From assembly GCA_037355855.1 (NCBI GenBank), contig CM074758.1:5863001-5927000 (forward strand): a DNA stretch of 64,000 nt, read 5' to 3'. The notes under the pieces were generated by a model. That model searched no databases and was not told where the DNA came from. It saw only the letters and a list, made by a program, of their open reading frames with translations. Origin of the DNA: Pseudo-nitzschia pungens (Eukaryota > Bacillariophyta > Bacillariophyceae > Bacillariales > Bacillariaceae). The position numbers and the translations under genes are program-made. Below, in pieces: positions 21,003 through 32,248 of the stretch (its first letter is position 1; the number at the start of each line of letters is the position of its first letter).

Positions 21003-22353
21003 TCACCATTTGACACTCCCCCTTGTCCTGATTCGTGGAAACGGAACAACAAAGCGGCAACCAATTACAGGACGTGCTCTCGCGATCATCAAATCGGCTT
21101 GATCTATCTTTCCGTAGGTATGTAAATATAACTCCCTACTTTGATTCATTCCGATACACCAGTTTCTTTTGTTCTTTCCTTGTCCTCTACTTTTGCCTTG
21201 GACATAACATTCTGAAGAAGATATAGAATTTACCGATCCTATATTTGTCGATCCGGTGCTTTGAAAGCTACAATGGACCCTGGTATATAATGGTAAAGTT
21301 GGGGTGTTCCTTCCTGTATATTCTTTGTCAATTGTTCCTTCTTTAACATTTGTAATCGATTCCCCTTTTTTGTCGCTCAATGGAACATAATTTTTCGAAT
21401 CCGTATTCCTTAGTTGTTTACAAAATCCATTGAATGGTGGAGGTCGGGTTGTTGGGTATTTCGGTGGTACAGTCATTGTATTTGATTTTTTGTTTGCTGG
21501 GGAAACAAGTGGTATTTTTGTTGAGGATAACTAGGGTTTTCGTTGTTCCAGTTTTTTCTTGTCCCCTTTTTCTGGGAAGAAAAACCTTTTCACTAAAGTG
21601 ATAGGATTCGTAAGGCGGGCAACCCTAGACTTTTGTTTCTTACTTGTTGGAGCGTTGTCTTTATGTAAATAAATAGATGGAACACCTTTCGGAAGACATG
21701 ATCTCGAAACAGTACCTAACATAGACAAACCCTTGCTTCCCATCCAATCCAAGATGACATCACCATTGAAAAAATTATCAACAGTCAAGTGTGGCGGTTG
21801 AACCCATAGTTTATCTGGACCTATCTGTGGTAGAACACCATTTGTCACTAGTTCGAATACTTCCGACTGACCCCTTCTGGTAAAACCGGGAGCGCATTTG
21901 TACTTTCCGGCCCTGTGTATATATGCTCTCGGACGTATCCTATAATAATCAAATAAGAGAGTTGTTTGACCACCTCTACTTGTCCTTTTCCCCGGAGTGA
22001 AATAAACGTTCGCACCCCCGTAACCACCAAATGCCCAAGTGGTTTCATCTACCACAAAATTTTGATCTGCTCTTTTGGTTATATAATTAGTGTTGTGAAC
22101 AAGCACTTTGTAAATATAGTCGAACTTATTTGAAGGATTGAATGGTACCCTGTGTTCTTCCTCGTAATTATTGGATAGCTTTAAGTTCTCTTTAATCTCC
22201 CTCCACCTCCAAAGGCTCATAGTTCTATGGATAGTTTTGTTGTACATACAATTGTTAGGATCCCATCGATTTTTAATATCTTGAGAACTCCCACCACCAC
22301 AAGCACCATGCATGAATAAACAACCATCAAATTTGACTACTTCTTCATGGTAT

Positions 22354-23545
22354 TAAATTGTAACCGTGACACGATCCACTCCATACGCGCACTATGCGCA
22401 AAATAGTTTTCTACAGGGTTTTCCATGTACAATTTGTACACGAAAAACAAACAGCAAACACAACAAGACAGCAACGTCGATTCCCCGACAAGATTGCTGT
22501 CATCACTTCTTTAGTTTAACTCTGATTTGAATACCTTGATACCTACATCCTGCTCACTGAGCAACTCCCTGTAGAACTACAAATCTAGGATCTAACTGAC
22601 TGTGCCAAGTGGTAGTTAGAATAGATCCGGCCAACTGTCTTTCCTTTTGGTCGTAGTGGTGAATCCGAGACTATCGATAGAACAGACCGGCACCTCAACC
22701 AGTTTGCATGCCTTGCCATTACAACCAACAATATCTCCAAGCTTGCTCCTTATTCCCTGAGCTAAGTTCAGCTACATTTTAACAGATTAACAGTCGCAAG
22801 CTTATTTTAAGCTTGCAAAGCTGGAGATCTACAAACACCGCAGAACAACAAGAAACAACAACGACGGAAGACCGAACTGACGAAACGACATTGTTACAGG
22901 AATAATTTTATATTGAATCCCCAAGCTCTCTATTGCAAGGCCGTTCCAGGCATTATTGTTCTCCTTGTTACTGCGGATAAAACGGTACAAACGGCGTCTC
23001 CAAACTCCAAGAATTGACGGAGAAAGAATTTTCCAAAAATTCTACTGCTGCTGCACCTATTTTTCGTCACGACGCAACGTACAACATATAACCTCCACTG
23101 ATAGATCTGTATTCTCCGAATACAGCTGTATCCACCTCTGTATTTTCCCCAGGCATATCAACTCCCTGTTCTTGGATCTTATCCTATTCCGGATACTGGA
23201 TCCTACCACATTGAATTTCGGACATTCTATACCATACCGAACCCGACAACGAGCTTCATTCCCTCTGACAACAGCGACACTTCCTTTATGCCTCGTCGAC
23301 GCACCCGACAAAGCGCTCCCTTCCCCGCATCCTACCAAGATCAGTACAGAGACCTTCAGTCTATTATCACTGCATCTCATTCTCTTTTTGATCGCCCAAT
23401 AGCCTCTGACGAATCTGACAACATGTCCGATGAGACCCCCGCAGACATGGCAATCGCTGATGCCTCCACCCCCAACACCACAACTGACACCACACCTGCT
23501 GCTTTATCTGATGTCCATAACCATCATTCTTCCGATTGGCATAAA
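22354..23545 (+). mobile_element. 5' fragment of a CoDi (Copia) retroelement inserted in the piggyBac gene
   Basis: The sequence from TTAAATTGTAACCGTGAC (22354) onward is about 90% the same as 49311-49900, and later as the gag start at 50571. It therefore holds the LTR, leader and first ~85 gag codons of the element at 49317-57567. There is no pol and no 3' LTR. Beyond about 23540 the sequence is piggyBac coding DNA again. The junction lies within CATCATTCTTCCG, where both readings are possible. Confidence 0.8.
23288..23545 (+). pseudogene. CoDi gag N-terminus (3' truncated)
   Basis: It starts MPRRRTRQSAPFPASYQDQY and continues RDLQSIITASHSLFDRP, nearly the same as the gag start at 50571 (MPHRRTRQSTPFPPSYQDQY). 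It ends after a Thr/Pro-rich stretch at the junction with the piggyBac gene, so it is a fragment with no capsid domain. Confidence 0.75.
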
Positions 23546-24815
23546 GATTACTGAACCAAGTAACAAGAGGGAAGTAAGGCATCCTCTTGTCTCCTTCAAC
23601 TCCGGATTGATCTGGGTAGTGTAATGGGATGATAAGCTGATAGAAAAAGAGAGCATCATCATCGCGAATCCTCTCGACAGTTAGTCCATGCTTTATCAAC
23701 TTATCTTTGTCAAGATATCCTTTCCTGTTTGTAGGAAAGAGATTAGTTTCTGTTCCAGTTCTGTATTTATCGATTCCCTTTTCTGCATTCCATCCTTTGT
23801 AGTGGAATGTCCATCCACTATCTTTGTGGTATCTGACAGGGCCGGCGTCGATACCTTCAGGTATCGACTGATCTCAAAATGGAATACACCCGCTGGGCAT
23901 AGAATGATAAAGATATTTCCTTTCTTTGAATTTTGGTTCAAAGTAGTATCTGTTCCATGATCCAGGATTGTCCACTTTTTCAAATGGAGGCTCCCCTTTC
24001 TTCAAATCGGAAGGTCAGAAATCAGGAGGTACCTTAGGATAATCGATATTCTGTTCATTTAGAATTCCATTCTTACATTCGTAAAGCTTGTAATTGAAGA
24101 TAGAATCAGAATGATTTGCATTGTTGTATTGTTTTTCTCTGTTTAAAGATGCTACCACATCAAACGATCTTGCTTCTACACCATCTTCGTCACTGTCTCC
24201 TCCGTCACGACAGATGTGGTCTTCGGCGTATTGTTGTTCGAAGTATTTGTTTTGAGCATCGATTATTTCTTGCGAAGAAAATTGTGTGTGTTCGATATTA
24301 TCGTTAACCCCAACAACAGTAGTATCAGTAGTATCTTCTTGTGTTGTGGTACAAGTAATTGTGCTAACATCAGAGTGCATGTTGCGAGAAAGTCTCACGA
24401 CCGGCATTGGGGATGGAGTGTCTTCGTCGTTGGGATTCATGGTTGTCGTGTCGGTATCCATGGATTCTTTCAGGTTGATTGTTGTGTTGCCAAAAAAAAG
24501 AAAAATCGAACACTTGTTAGAAGATCAACAAACTCAACAAACAGTCTTACTATTGTCTTGACAAGATTTCTGATGATCCAATAACAATACAATTGTCATC
24601 GGACCATTTGTTCCTGACACCACCTTTTATGCTTTTCCGTATGTGTTTGGTACATTTTAAATTGTGGAAACACAAGAAAAGAAGCCAAAATCCGATGTCG
24701 GTTAGATTGTTTTTGGCGCACCAGAATATATTTTGAAATTTGAGTAAAATAAGACTCATCAGATTAATATTAAATTGCTATTTGACTAATACGATTAGGA
24801 ATAAAAGATGGTCCT

Positions 24816-24840
24816 AAAACTACTGGTCACCAGTAGTTTT
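24816..24840. repeat. Perfect 25 nt palindrome
   Basis: AAAACTACTGGT, one C, then ACCAGTAGTTTT: 12 bp arms around a single base. It sits just inside the right inverted repeat of the piggyBac-like element and could be a subterminal transposase site or a transcription terminator. Confidence 0.6.
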
Positions 24841-24843
24841 TTT

Positions 24844-24861
24844 CGCCGCAGCTAAACGATA
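24844..24861 (-). repeat. Inverted terminal repeat of the piggyBac-like element, right
   Basis: CGCCGCAGCTAAACGATA, complement of the left repeat with one mismatch. Confidence 0.65.
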
Positions 24862-25014
24862 CACCATTTGCTGTTCCGTATTTGATGGTTAAAACTTCAC
24901 GCTCGTGCTAGATACCAGTACGTAAGTTACTTGTGCCCCACTTGTACACCTTGCCGACTTCTATGTACGAAGAAGAAAGAATAACGCACCTATGAAGACC
25001 GGTGTTAACTGTTA

Positions 25015-25240
25015 ACAGACAAACAGATGAACATACAATCATACGAACAGACCAACATACCAGCGTATGAACAGACGAACATATGAACAGACGAGCAGAC
25101 GAATACACGATTAGACTATCAGACAAACATACGAACATACAAGTATAGGAATTGATGAACGTACCAACGTATGAACAGACAAACGCATGAACAGACGAGC
25201 AGACGAACAGACGAACATACGATTATACGAACAGGAACAT
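25015..25240. repeat. GAACAGACGA/GAACATACGA tandem array
   Basis: Imperfect 8-10 bp units (ACGAACAG, ACGAACAT, ACGAGCAG) for about 220 bp. A related array, partly inverted, lies at 32345-32560 on the other side of the LTR element, so the two were probably one locus. Confidence 0.8.
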
Positions 25241-25284
25241 ATTTGATTTAATTTTTTTCTAAGAATTTAAATTTTTCCAGCCCC

Positions 25285-25509
25285 CCACGCACCACTCATT
25301 GACACCTGGGGTCACTTTGACACCCAAAAGTATCAGTGAGTGTCAAGTGCCACTTTGACCCCGGGTGTCACTCTGACACTTGTGGTACTTAGACAGTTTT
25401 TTTTCTACTTCTCTTGTGAGTGTCAAAGTGACACCCGGTGTCAAAATGACACCCAGTGTCACTTTGACCCCAAAAGTATCAGCAAGTGTCAAGTGTCACT
25501 TTGACACTG
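25285..25509. repeat. GTGTCA satellite, left part
   Basis: Irregular copies of TGACACCCGGTGTCA and GTGTCACTTTGACCCC, many palindromic. The array ends abruptly at the ACTG duplicated by insertion of the LTR element, and it resumes at 32249. Confidence 0.85.
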
Positions 25510-26037
25510 TGTAATGATTTCGCTCGTCAGCAAAACAGGGAGAGCAGTAACAACAGTACAGCACGGAGTGCAAGCAGTTGGTTAGACTACAGAGGATACT
25601 GTTCAAGCGCTATTGCATATACCATGAGCACACTAGTTACCACCCTAGAGGTACATTAGAGATGTCAAGTATCATTGCCGGGCATGATGTGTTCTTTTAG
25701 AGGTTTAAACAACTGAGAGTATTCCAAAGAGTGAGGGCTCGGATGGAGCTCCAAATAATCGTTCCGTATCGCTGATTCGTATGTCGATAAAGGGTCAGGG
25801 CACGTAGGTCCAGTACTTAATTCTACGTACTGACCATACCTTTTACTGACACCCTGTAGATCCAGTACATAGTGTACGCGCTGTACACTGTAGCACTGTA
25901 CTTGAATCGATGCGCTCGCTAACTCGCTCGCTTGTGAACTAACTGCAGGGGCTGGGTATCTGGTTATAGTACAAATCGTACACAATGACCATACCCCGAC
26001 GGTAAGTACCATAATATCAAGGTGAAATATCTTCATA
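25510..26037 (+). repeat. 5' LTR of the non-coding element
   Basis: 528 bp, rich in GTAC palindromes (CTACGTACTG, AGTGTACGCGCTGTACACTG, GTACAAATCGTAC). It ends in TATA-type CATA rather than the usual CA. An antisense frame of 123 codons spans most of the LTR and is kept in the other copy; I regard it as chance. Confidence 0.92.
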
Positions 26038-29000
26038 GTCCCCGTGATTCATGCCAGTACTCAAACATGTACGTAGCTCCATGTAGAACCACAGTAATAC
26101 AAGATACCAATCCAAATAAGCACTTGGGTGTTGTGTCCGTGTCCCCGGAATAAAGATCTCCGGATCGAACCAATGGTCACAATCAAACAGACTTGGTACT
26201 TGCATGGATCATAACAGATCACCTTGTATTCGCGCTGCTTGTCAGAGAGCAAATTGCATCAAATATTGCAGCTTTCAATATCGTGTTTCTTGTTTCTTTC
26301 GAACGTACAACAGAGGCCCGGCTAATAGTAAAAAAATGGGGGGTTTGTGGACATCGTTCCAGCACTTAGGACCTTTTGCCCTCCATGCTTTCAAAGACTA
26401 TCCGGCTGTTAGGGCCTTTTGCCCCACACACCAAATCTTATCCTGGCACATTCCAAGACCATTAGCCTATTATAAATCATTCGTCGTTTCAGTTGAGTTG
26501 AACCACATCGGTCCCTTTCAATGGTTGCTGCCTTCATACAGCTCGTTCATTGTTTGCCGTTTACATACAGCGCATTCGTCGTGGTTAACATGATTCAGCT
26601 GAGAGGTCGATTCAGCTGCTGTCTATCTGCTGTTCGTACAGCACGTGTCGTGCTTGGACATAATTCCAGATCCGAAACGCGCTGCTAGTGCAACTCGTTC
26701 GTTCGATCGATCATGGGCAAGCTGTCCCAGGAACAGTATAACTGCTCCTGCTGTTCAGTCGGTCTTTACAGGAACACTTGTCCGATTTCAATTGTAGATC
26801 CAAAACGTTCTGCTCCTGCAACTCGTTCATTCAGCCAATCATGAGCAAGCGATCGTCCCCGGAACAGCACTGTTTTAATAGTCTGCACGGGATCACTTGT
26901 CGCTTCTCATTGGTTATTGTTTAACTGGTTGTCGTCACCCCAAATCATGCCGCTCCTGTAGTACTGTCTTTGGAACAGCAGCTCCTGATGCGTAGATCAT
27001 ATGTTCGAACCATGCTGCTTCTATAATGGGACGACCAGTTTAATTGTTGATTGTCACCGAAACAGCAGGTCTGTATTCATAGTATCAAACATAACAAGTT
27101 CGATGCCACAGAAATACTGGGCTCAGTCCCCGATCGATTCGTTCAATCAATCGTAGCAATTAGCGTCATCCGTAGATTAACAACTCGTGGCAATCAGCGT
27201 CAATTGTAGAGTAACTGAAATACATTCAACCGGGCGTGGCAATCAGCGTCATAAAGGTACACAAGGCACGGCTTGCATCAACTTCAATGCTGTTGCTTGT
27301 TTGTAATCGTCTGCTCCGCGCAACGCTGTTGCGCTTGTAATAGGACGTGTCGTCGTTGCTGGTGTTCTAACTGTAACAGGGACATCGTGTCCCCGTAGAG
27401 AGGATCAGCACTGCTTCCTCGCAGCACTTTATTTGCTTGCTTTTGCAACTCTTATTTCGCTAGTACTTGCATTGTTTAGGCTGCTAGCGTCAAACCTGTA
27501 ACAGGGACAGCATGTCCCCGTAATGGTAGGGTTGGCACTGCTTGTCTGTGCGCAACGCAGTTACCGTTCGTGCTTCACGCAACGCCGTTGCGTGGTTCTT
27601 GGCAGTAGTATAACTCCGTACGTGCAGGCGCAGTCCTTGCAAGGCTCGTACTCGGATAACATCAACTTGTCCCCGCGAGTCTTCAAGGAATCACTTGATA
27701 GCTTAAGCGTCGGTGGTCTAGCAATTGTTTGTCGACGCACGCCGTTGCTAATGGTAACGGGGACAACATGTACCTGTAATCATAGCACCATTGCGTGTAG
27801 CTTCATTTGCTGCAGCCCGCTGGCGTCCTGCCTGTAACAGGGATAACATGTCCCCGTAAGCGGATCGTCTAGTCTCGTCTTGTTCTGCTTGGTCACAGTG
27901 GCAGACTCAGTTCGCTACCTGCATGCGGGATTGCGCTTCCATCTTTCAGCCTACTAGCATTCAACCTGTAACAGGGACAGCCTGTCCCCGTGATGGCATT
28001 GCTCCACAGGATACTTATTACAGTTCCGTAAGTGCAGGCTAGATTCTTGCAAGGCTCGGATGACCTCTACTCTGTCCCCGCGAGTCTTCAATGAATCACC
28101 GTTTGGTTCACTTGCAGCGGCTCCAACCATAGGAGCGTACACATTCTTTGCTGTAGCTATGGTGCAGTATCAATAACAAGGATAGCATGTCCCCGTAACT
28201 GGGACACCATTGCGTTTCCGCGATGCTTGTGCTAGGCCACACAGTTCCTCTGCGTGCTAGACATCCAGGTTTTAGCCTAATGGCTACGCTTTATGCTCAG
28301 CGCTATACCTTCTGTGGCTGCACTGTTGTTATTCATTGTGAAGACAGGAGTACCCGGCATTTTGTCCCCGCTGTCAGAAGCAATGAATACGTGCGACATG
28401 CTCTTGGGCTTGTGACTGCTCGTACCAATCGTCCAGTTGTTGTGGCGTACTCGCAATACTGTGCGCAATGTCGTTACACTTGTAACAGTACACGTCATCC
28501 TTCGAGGCAGGTCCTTGGGCATAGGCTCGGCGCCTTGTCATCCATTGCCAGGATTCATTGGGAAGACAGGGGTATCACACCATTCTGTCCCGGCTGTCTG
28601 AAGCAATGGATACTTGTTCCATTGCTCCAGGCAATCCGACATGTGCTTGTAAGGGGCTTCGAGCTATAGTTCGGATGCTTCCTGCAATCCGGCGCGTCAG
28701 CATTGCGCGCTATCTATTGCCTACCGGTTCTTCAGCATTGGTTCCATTGCTTCCAGTAATCCACTCAGTTCAGTACAGTACTCGCCGCAGTCCATAGCAG
28801 GGGACGCCATAGCAGGGAACGCCATAAAAGGCCGAGTCCCTACAGGTCTCAGCACTGCAACACTTGAGCTACCGACATTTGTGGATCAAGCGCTTGCCAC
28901 AAGCCGGTTGGTATTTTGCTGTTCGTGCTTACACAGCTTCTCTGTGTACTAGGCGCACATGCCTTAGGTCATATTTCATATCTCTGTTCCTTAGTCTTCA

Positions 29001-29914
29001 ATCTACCATGCTGCTGTATCCTCTATCCTTGTAAGTCACGAGCGCTGTACGTTGCACCATACGTTGCTCCATACGTTGCTTCATACGTTGCTCCTTACAT
29101 TAGATCGGTTGCAGTTCAACATGCCCCTCTATCTTCCGGTCGACAATGCGCTGCAGGTCAAAGCTGCGCTTGTCCCCTTGTTCCAGCCAATGCGGCTTCA
29201 GTTCAATGCGCCCTGTCTAACACCCATGCGCTGCAGGTCCAAGCTGCGCTTGTTCCCTTCCTCCAGCGTCATGCATCCAAGCTGCGCTTGTCCTTGTTCC
29301 CTTGCTTGTCCCCTTGCTCCAGTCGATCCTTCTTCTAGCTGTTGTAGGCTTTTCTCCTGTCAGGGCATCGACGTTGTCCTCTTGCTGCTGCTGCTACTGC
29401 GCTTTCGCTGCAAGGACAGGCACATTACATCGTCCCCGCTGTTCTTCAGGGAAAGACAGTAGGCTTCTCTTTTGTCAGGGCATCGATGTTGTCCTCTTGC
29501 TGCTGCTGCTGCCGCCGCTACTGCGCGTTCGCTGCAGCTGCTCTTTTGCTGCAAGGACTGTAATAAACCACATCGTCCCCGCTGTTCTTCAGGGAAAGAG
29601 AATAATCGATCTGGCAAAAACTTTAGCGTCTAGCGTCTCGCGTCTGTTGCGAATCGCGTCTATCGTCGGGTTTAGCTTCTGTAGCGTCTCGCGTCTGTTG
29701 CGAATCGCGTCTAGCGTCTTGTCTAGCTTCTGCGGCATCGTAGTAAGGACAGGAATCAATCCCTTCGCTTTGCTATCGATCCGACTATCGATCCGTTGCT
29801 ATCAATCCGTTGCTCCAAAATACAGCAATCCATCGAGCGCTTTCATACAGCAATCGCTCATGTGCTTTCCACAGTACGCTTTCAGTGCAAGGACAAAATA
29901 GAGCACATTGTCCC
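26038..29914. other. Non-coding interior of the LTR element, 5' half
   Basis: 3.9 kb with no recognisable protein in any frame. It contains scattered short motifs: GGGACA/TGTCCCCG hairpins, GCGTCTAGCGTCTCG repeats near 29625-29720, CTTGCTGCTGCTGCTG runs near 29380 and 29490, and duplicated segments (28340-28390 with 28560-28610; 29400-29450 with 29550-29600). It is presumably packaged as RNA. Confidence 0.7.
27371..28200 (+). repeat. Six dispersed copies of a GGGACA-TGTCCC hairpin unit
   Basis: Copies of CTGTAACAGGGACAGCATG followed by TCCCCGTAA lie at about 27371, 27494, 27756, 27831, 27965 and 28172. The stem GGGACA/TGTCCC with a 3 nt loop is intact in at least three copies and weakened in the others. 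Spacing is irregular (75-260 bp), so it is not a simple tandem array. Confidence 0.8.
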
Positions 29915-30515
29915 TGTGACATGCTAGCATAGCATGAACCACGATTAAATAATTAACCGAATCCCACATACAAGCCGCCCGGCTTTAAGTATGGGAGCTG
30001 ACCGGTGTTTGAATACAAATATTCAAACTGTGCGCCGGACGCTCCAACAATGCATGTGCGCCGTTATTCAAATAGTAGCAAGGCGCGCTCATGTATATTC
30101 AAACGTTCATTCGAACGTTTACACGAAAACTGAAATGCTCTTTTAAGAGCTAACAATTAGTCACTTTTTTTTATACTACTCCAATTTTCTACCTTAGAGT
30201 GTAACACAGTAATTACTGTTTATCTTCAACGTAGGAAAACAGTAGAACTCAGTACTGAAATAAAACAATCGAACAAACAACCCTTATCCTCAACAACAGA
30301 GGCAAGTTGTATCTCCAACAAGATGTCCGGTATCTACAGAGATCCCCCCATCACCTACAAGAGTTCCTTCGATCGAACCAAACCAAAGCTCTTCACCCTC
30401 TACAACGTCGATGAGGACCGGACTGACAGCATGAAAGTCCCACTGTTCACAGAGACCGGAGGATTAGAAGAACTCCTCTTTGTGGAGGAGTCTTTCCGGA
30501 ACGCCGCGTCCTTTC
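29915..30515 (+). mobile_element. Gypsy LTR plus 5' gag fragment captured inside the LTR element
   Basis: It begins TGTGACATGCTAGC and keeps blocks of the Gypsy LTR at 45500-45110 (minus strand), such as TAATTAACCGAATCCC and CTACCTTAGAGTGT, followed by a leader and the first ~63 gag codons. The homology stops at about 30512. Confidence 0.75.
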
Positions 30516-30589
30516 AGTGGAAGCAACCATACAGAATCATGGAAGCAACCATACAGAATCATGACAGTTACTTCGGGTTTCTGGTGTGA
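30323..30589 (+). pseudogene. Gypsy gag N-terminal fragment
   Basis: It starts MSGIYRDPPITYKSSFDRTK and matches the gag at 45079 (MAGIYRDPPIAYKSSFDRTK) through EELLFVEESFRNAA. Then the frame enters unrelated sequence with a 22 bp tandem duplication (GGAAGCAACCATACAGAATC, 30519-30562). There is no capsid or zinc knuckle, so it is a relic. Confidence 0.75.
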
Positions 30590-31717
30590 ACGTCCGCTCG
30601 TGGGCACGTCCGCTCGTAGGGCAGTCCTCTTTCTCGTAGATCAGTCTTCCGGCACTACCGATGACACCTTTTCTTCTGTCACGAGCAAAGATGGGCTTTT
30701 GGTTGAGGATACTGGTAGTTTCAGAGATACTTTTTGCAAATAATTGCAAACATACAATTCGAGCGAAGAACTTTCTCCGCCAAAACATACAAGCCTTTCG
30801 GCCATCAAACGTCACAAACGCTCAGATTTGATGCCAAGGCATACAGGCCTTGTGGCCGATCCGTCCCTGTAAATAACAGGGTCCCCGGATCCTATCCTCG
30901 CCTGTACACAACAGGGTCACTGGACGTTTCTATTTTCTATTGCAACCATTGCAATCTTCAATTCTTTCGATTACATGGATACCCTATCCAAACGAGAAGA
31001 AATTGGCAATCACTGGATCTGTCCGTTGTCCAAGTGAAAGACGTTCGAAAAATATTCCAATCGATTTGGTCTGTGTGTTACTGATTGCGAGAGTTCCTCT
31101 CTCGGTGAAAGTCCGTCCGTTCGAACCCTAGACGATCAACCATCCAATCAGTCCGCCGATTGGTTCTCTATGGTTATCTCTGTACGTCACCTGGCTTCAA
31201 TCCACACGTTCATTGCTTACGACTCGTAGCAATCGGTCCCCACTTACTCCTGCTGATCGGGCTGAAGCTGATGGAGCCACCATCAACTCTGTTTCATAGA
31301 CACTGGCGTGGGTCTCGTCCTAGTGTCCCAGTCTGTCTGTTCAGCAGCAAGTCCCCGTTTACATCACTGCGGATTCCGAAGAGACATTCGGACATCCACT
31401 GGAGGCACTGCGATGTCGATCGTCTTGTCAACGATTGAGTTTTACATCCAGCAGATGGTTCTTTTTCATCCAGGAAGCTCGGATACGAGACGTCCGGGTA
31501 CGACGCTCATCTTCCAAGATCTCAGATGCCAGACGGTGATCGGCCGACTGTTTGTGCGGTTTTTACATCAATCGCCTGATGCCGTCGCAGATCAGGCGTT
31601 CGGATTTCTTCAAGGCTCTAGTCAGCGTCCTGACGTCGAAGGCGTTCTCATCGCGTTTCGGCGATTCGAACGTGTCCGGCCTTTCGGCCGAACGACGAGA
31701 CCTTGGGTCTGATAAAC
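30590..31717. other. Non-coding interior of the LTR element, 3' half
   Basis: 1.1 kb without a recognisable gene. There are short direct repeats (CGTCCGCTCGTGGGCA / CGTCCGCTCGTAGGGCA at about 30590). No polypurine tract is obvious before the 3' LTR. Confidence 0.6.
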
Positions 31718-32248
31718 TGTAATGATTTCGCTCGTCAGCAAAACAGGGAGAGCAGTAACAACAGTACAGCACGGAGTGCAAGCAGTTGGTTAGACTACAG
31801 AGGATACTGTTCAAGCGCTATTGCATATACCATGAGCACACTAGTTACCACCCTAGAGGTACATTAGAGATGTCAAGTATCATTGCCGGGCATGATGTGT
31901 TCTTTTAGAGGTTTAAACAACTGAGAGTATTCCAAAGAGTGAGGGCTCGGATGGAGCTCCAAATAATCGTTCCGTATCGCTGATTCGTATGTCGATAAAG
32001 GGTCAGGGCACGTAGGTCCAGTACTTAATTCTACGTACTGACCATAGTACCTTTTACTGACACCCTGTAGATCCAGTACATAGTGTACGCGCTGTACACT
32101 GTAGCACTGTACTTGAATCGATGCGCTCGCTAACTCGCTCGCTTGTGAACTAACTGCAGGGGCTGGGTATCTGGTTATAGTACAAATCGTACACAATGAC
32201 CATACCCCGACGGTAAGTACCATAATATCAAGGTGAAATATCTTCATA
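31718..32248 (+). repeat. 3' LTR of the non-coding element
   Basis: 531 bp, the same as 25510-26037 except for an extra TAG/AGT near 32046. It is followed by the ACTG duplication. Confidence 0.92.

Larger units (their letters stand above)
21003..24461 (-). pseudogene. piggyBac-like transposase, with in-frame stops and an insertion
   Basis: The pieces lie in one frame on the minus strand. The N-terminus (24461-24015) is acidic, ending VPPDF. It is followed across a TGA by EPPFEKVDNPGSWNRYYFEP and, across another TGA near 23873, by a KDSGWTFHYKGWN and LFFYQLIIPL region down to about 23550. After the nested insertion the catalytic half resumes at about 22350 (VVKFDGCLFMHGACGGG). It has the piggyBac Asp motifs NFVVDETTWAF and LTVDNFFNGDVILDWMGSKG. 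A TAG at 21531 precedes the C-terminal part with YLHTYGKIDQADLM. Outside the three stops and the insertion the frame is clean, so inactivation may be recent. Introns at the TGA sites cannot be excluded. Confidence 0.8.
20234..24861 (-). mobile_element. piggyBac-like DNA transposon, decayed and interrupted
   Basis: It encloses the broken transposase at 21003-24461 and a nested 1.2 kb retroelement fragment. The ends are 18 bp inverted repeats, TATCGTTTAGCTGGGGCG at 20234 and its complement with one mismatch at 24844-24861. A flanking TTAA, expected for piggyBac, is not visible, so the ends may be subterminal. Without the insert the element would be about 3.4 kb. Confidence 0.65.
25510..32248 (+). 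mobile_element. Complete large non-coding LTR retroelement (LARD-like)
   Basis: 6.7 kb. The LTRs at 25510-26037 and 31718-32248 start TGTAATGATTTC and end ATATCTTCATA, and are the same by eye except for three extra bases. The 4 bp target duplication ACTG stands at 25506-25509 and 32249-32252, and the GTGTCA satellite continues on both sides. The 5.7 kb interior has no retroviral protein except a gag fragment captured with a Gypsy LTR. Such an element depends on another element for its proteins. The near-identical LTRs imply a recent insertion. Confidence 0.9.

Noticed and set aside
27523..31712. Several 80-199 codon frames in the non-coding LTR element
   Set aside because: No similarity to retroelement proteins, no conserved order, and repeats inside them change frame freely; only the gag fragment at 30323 is recognisable.
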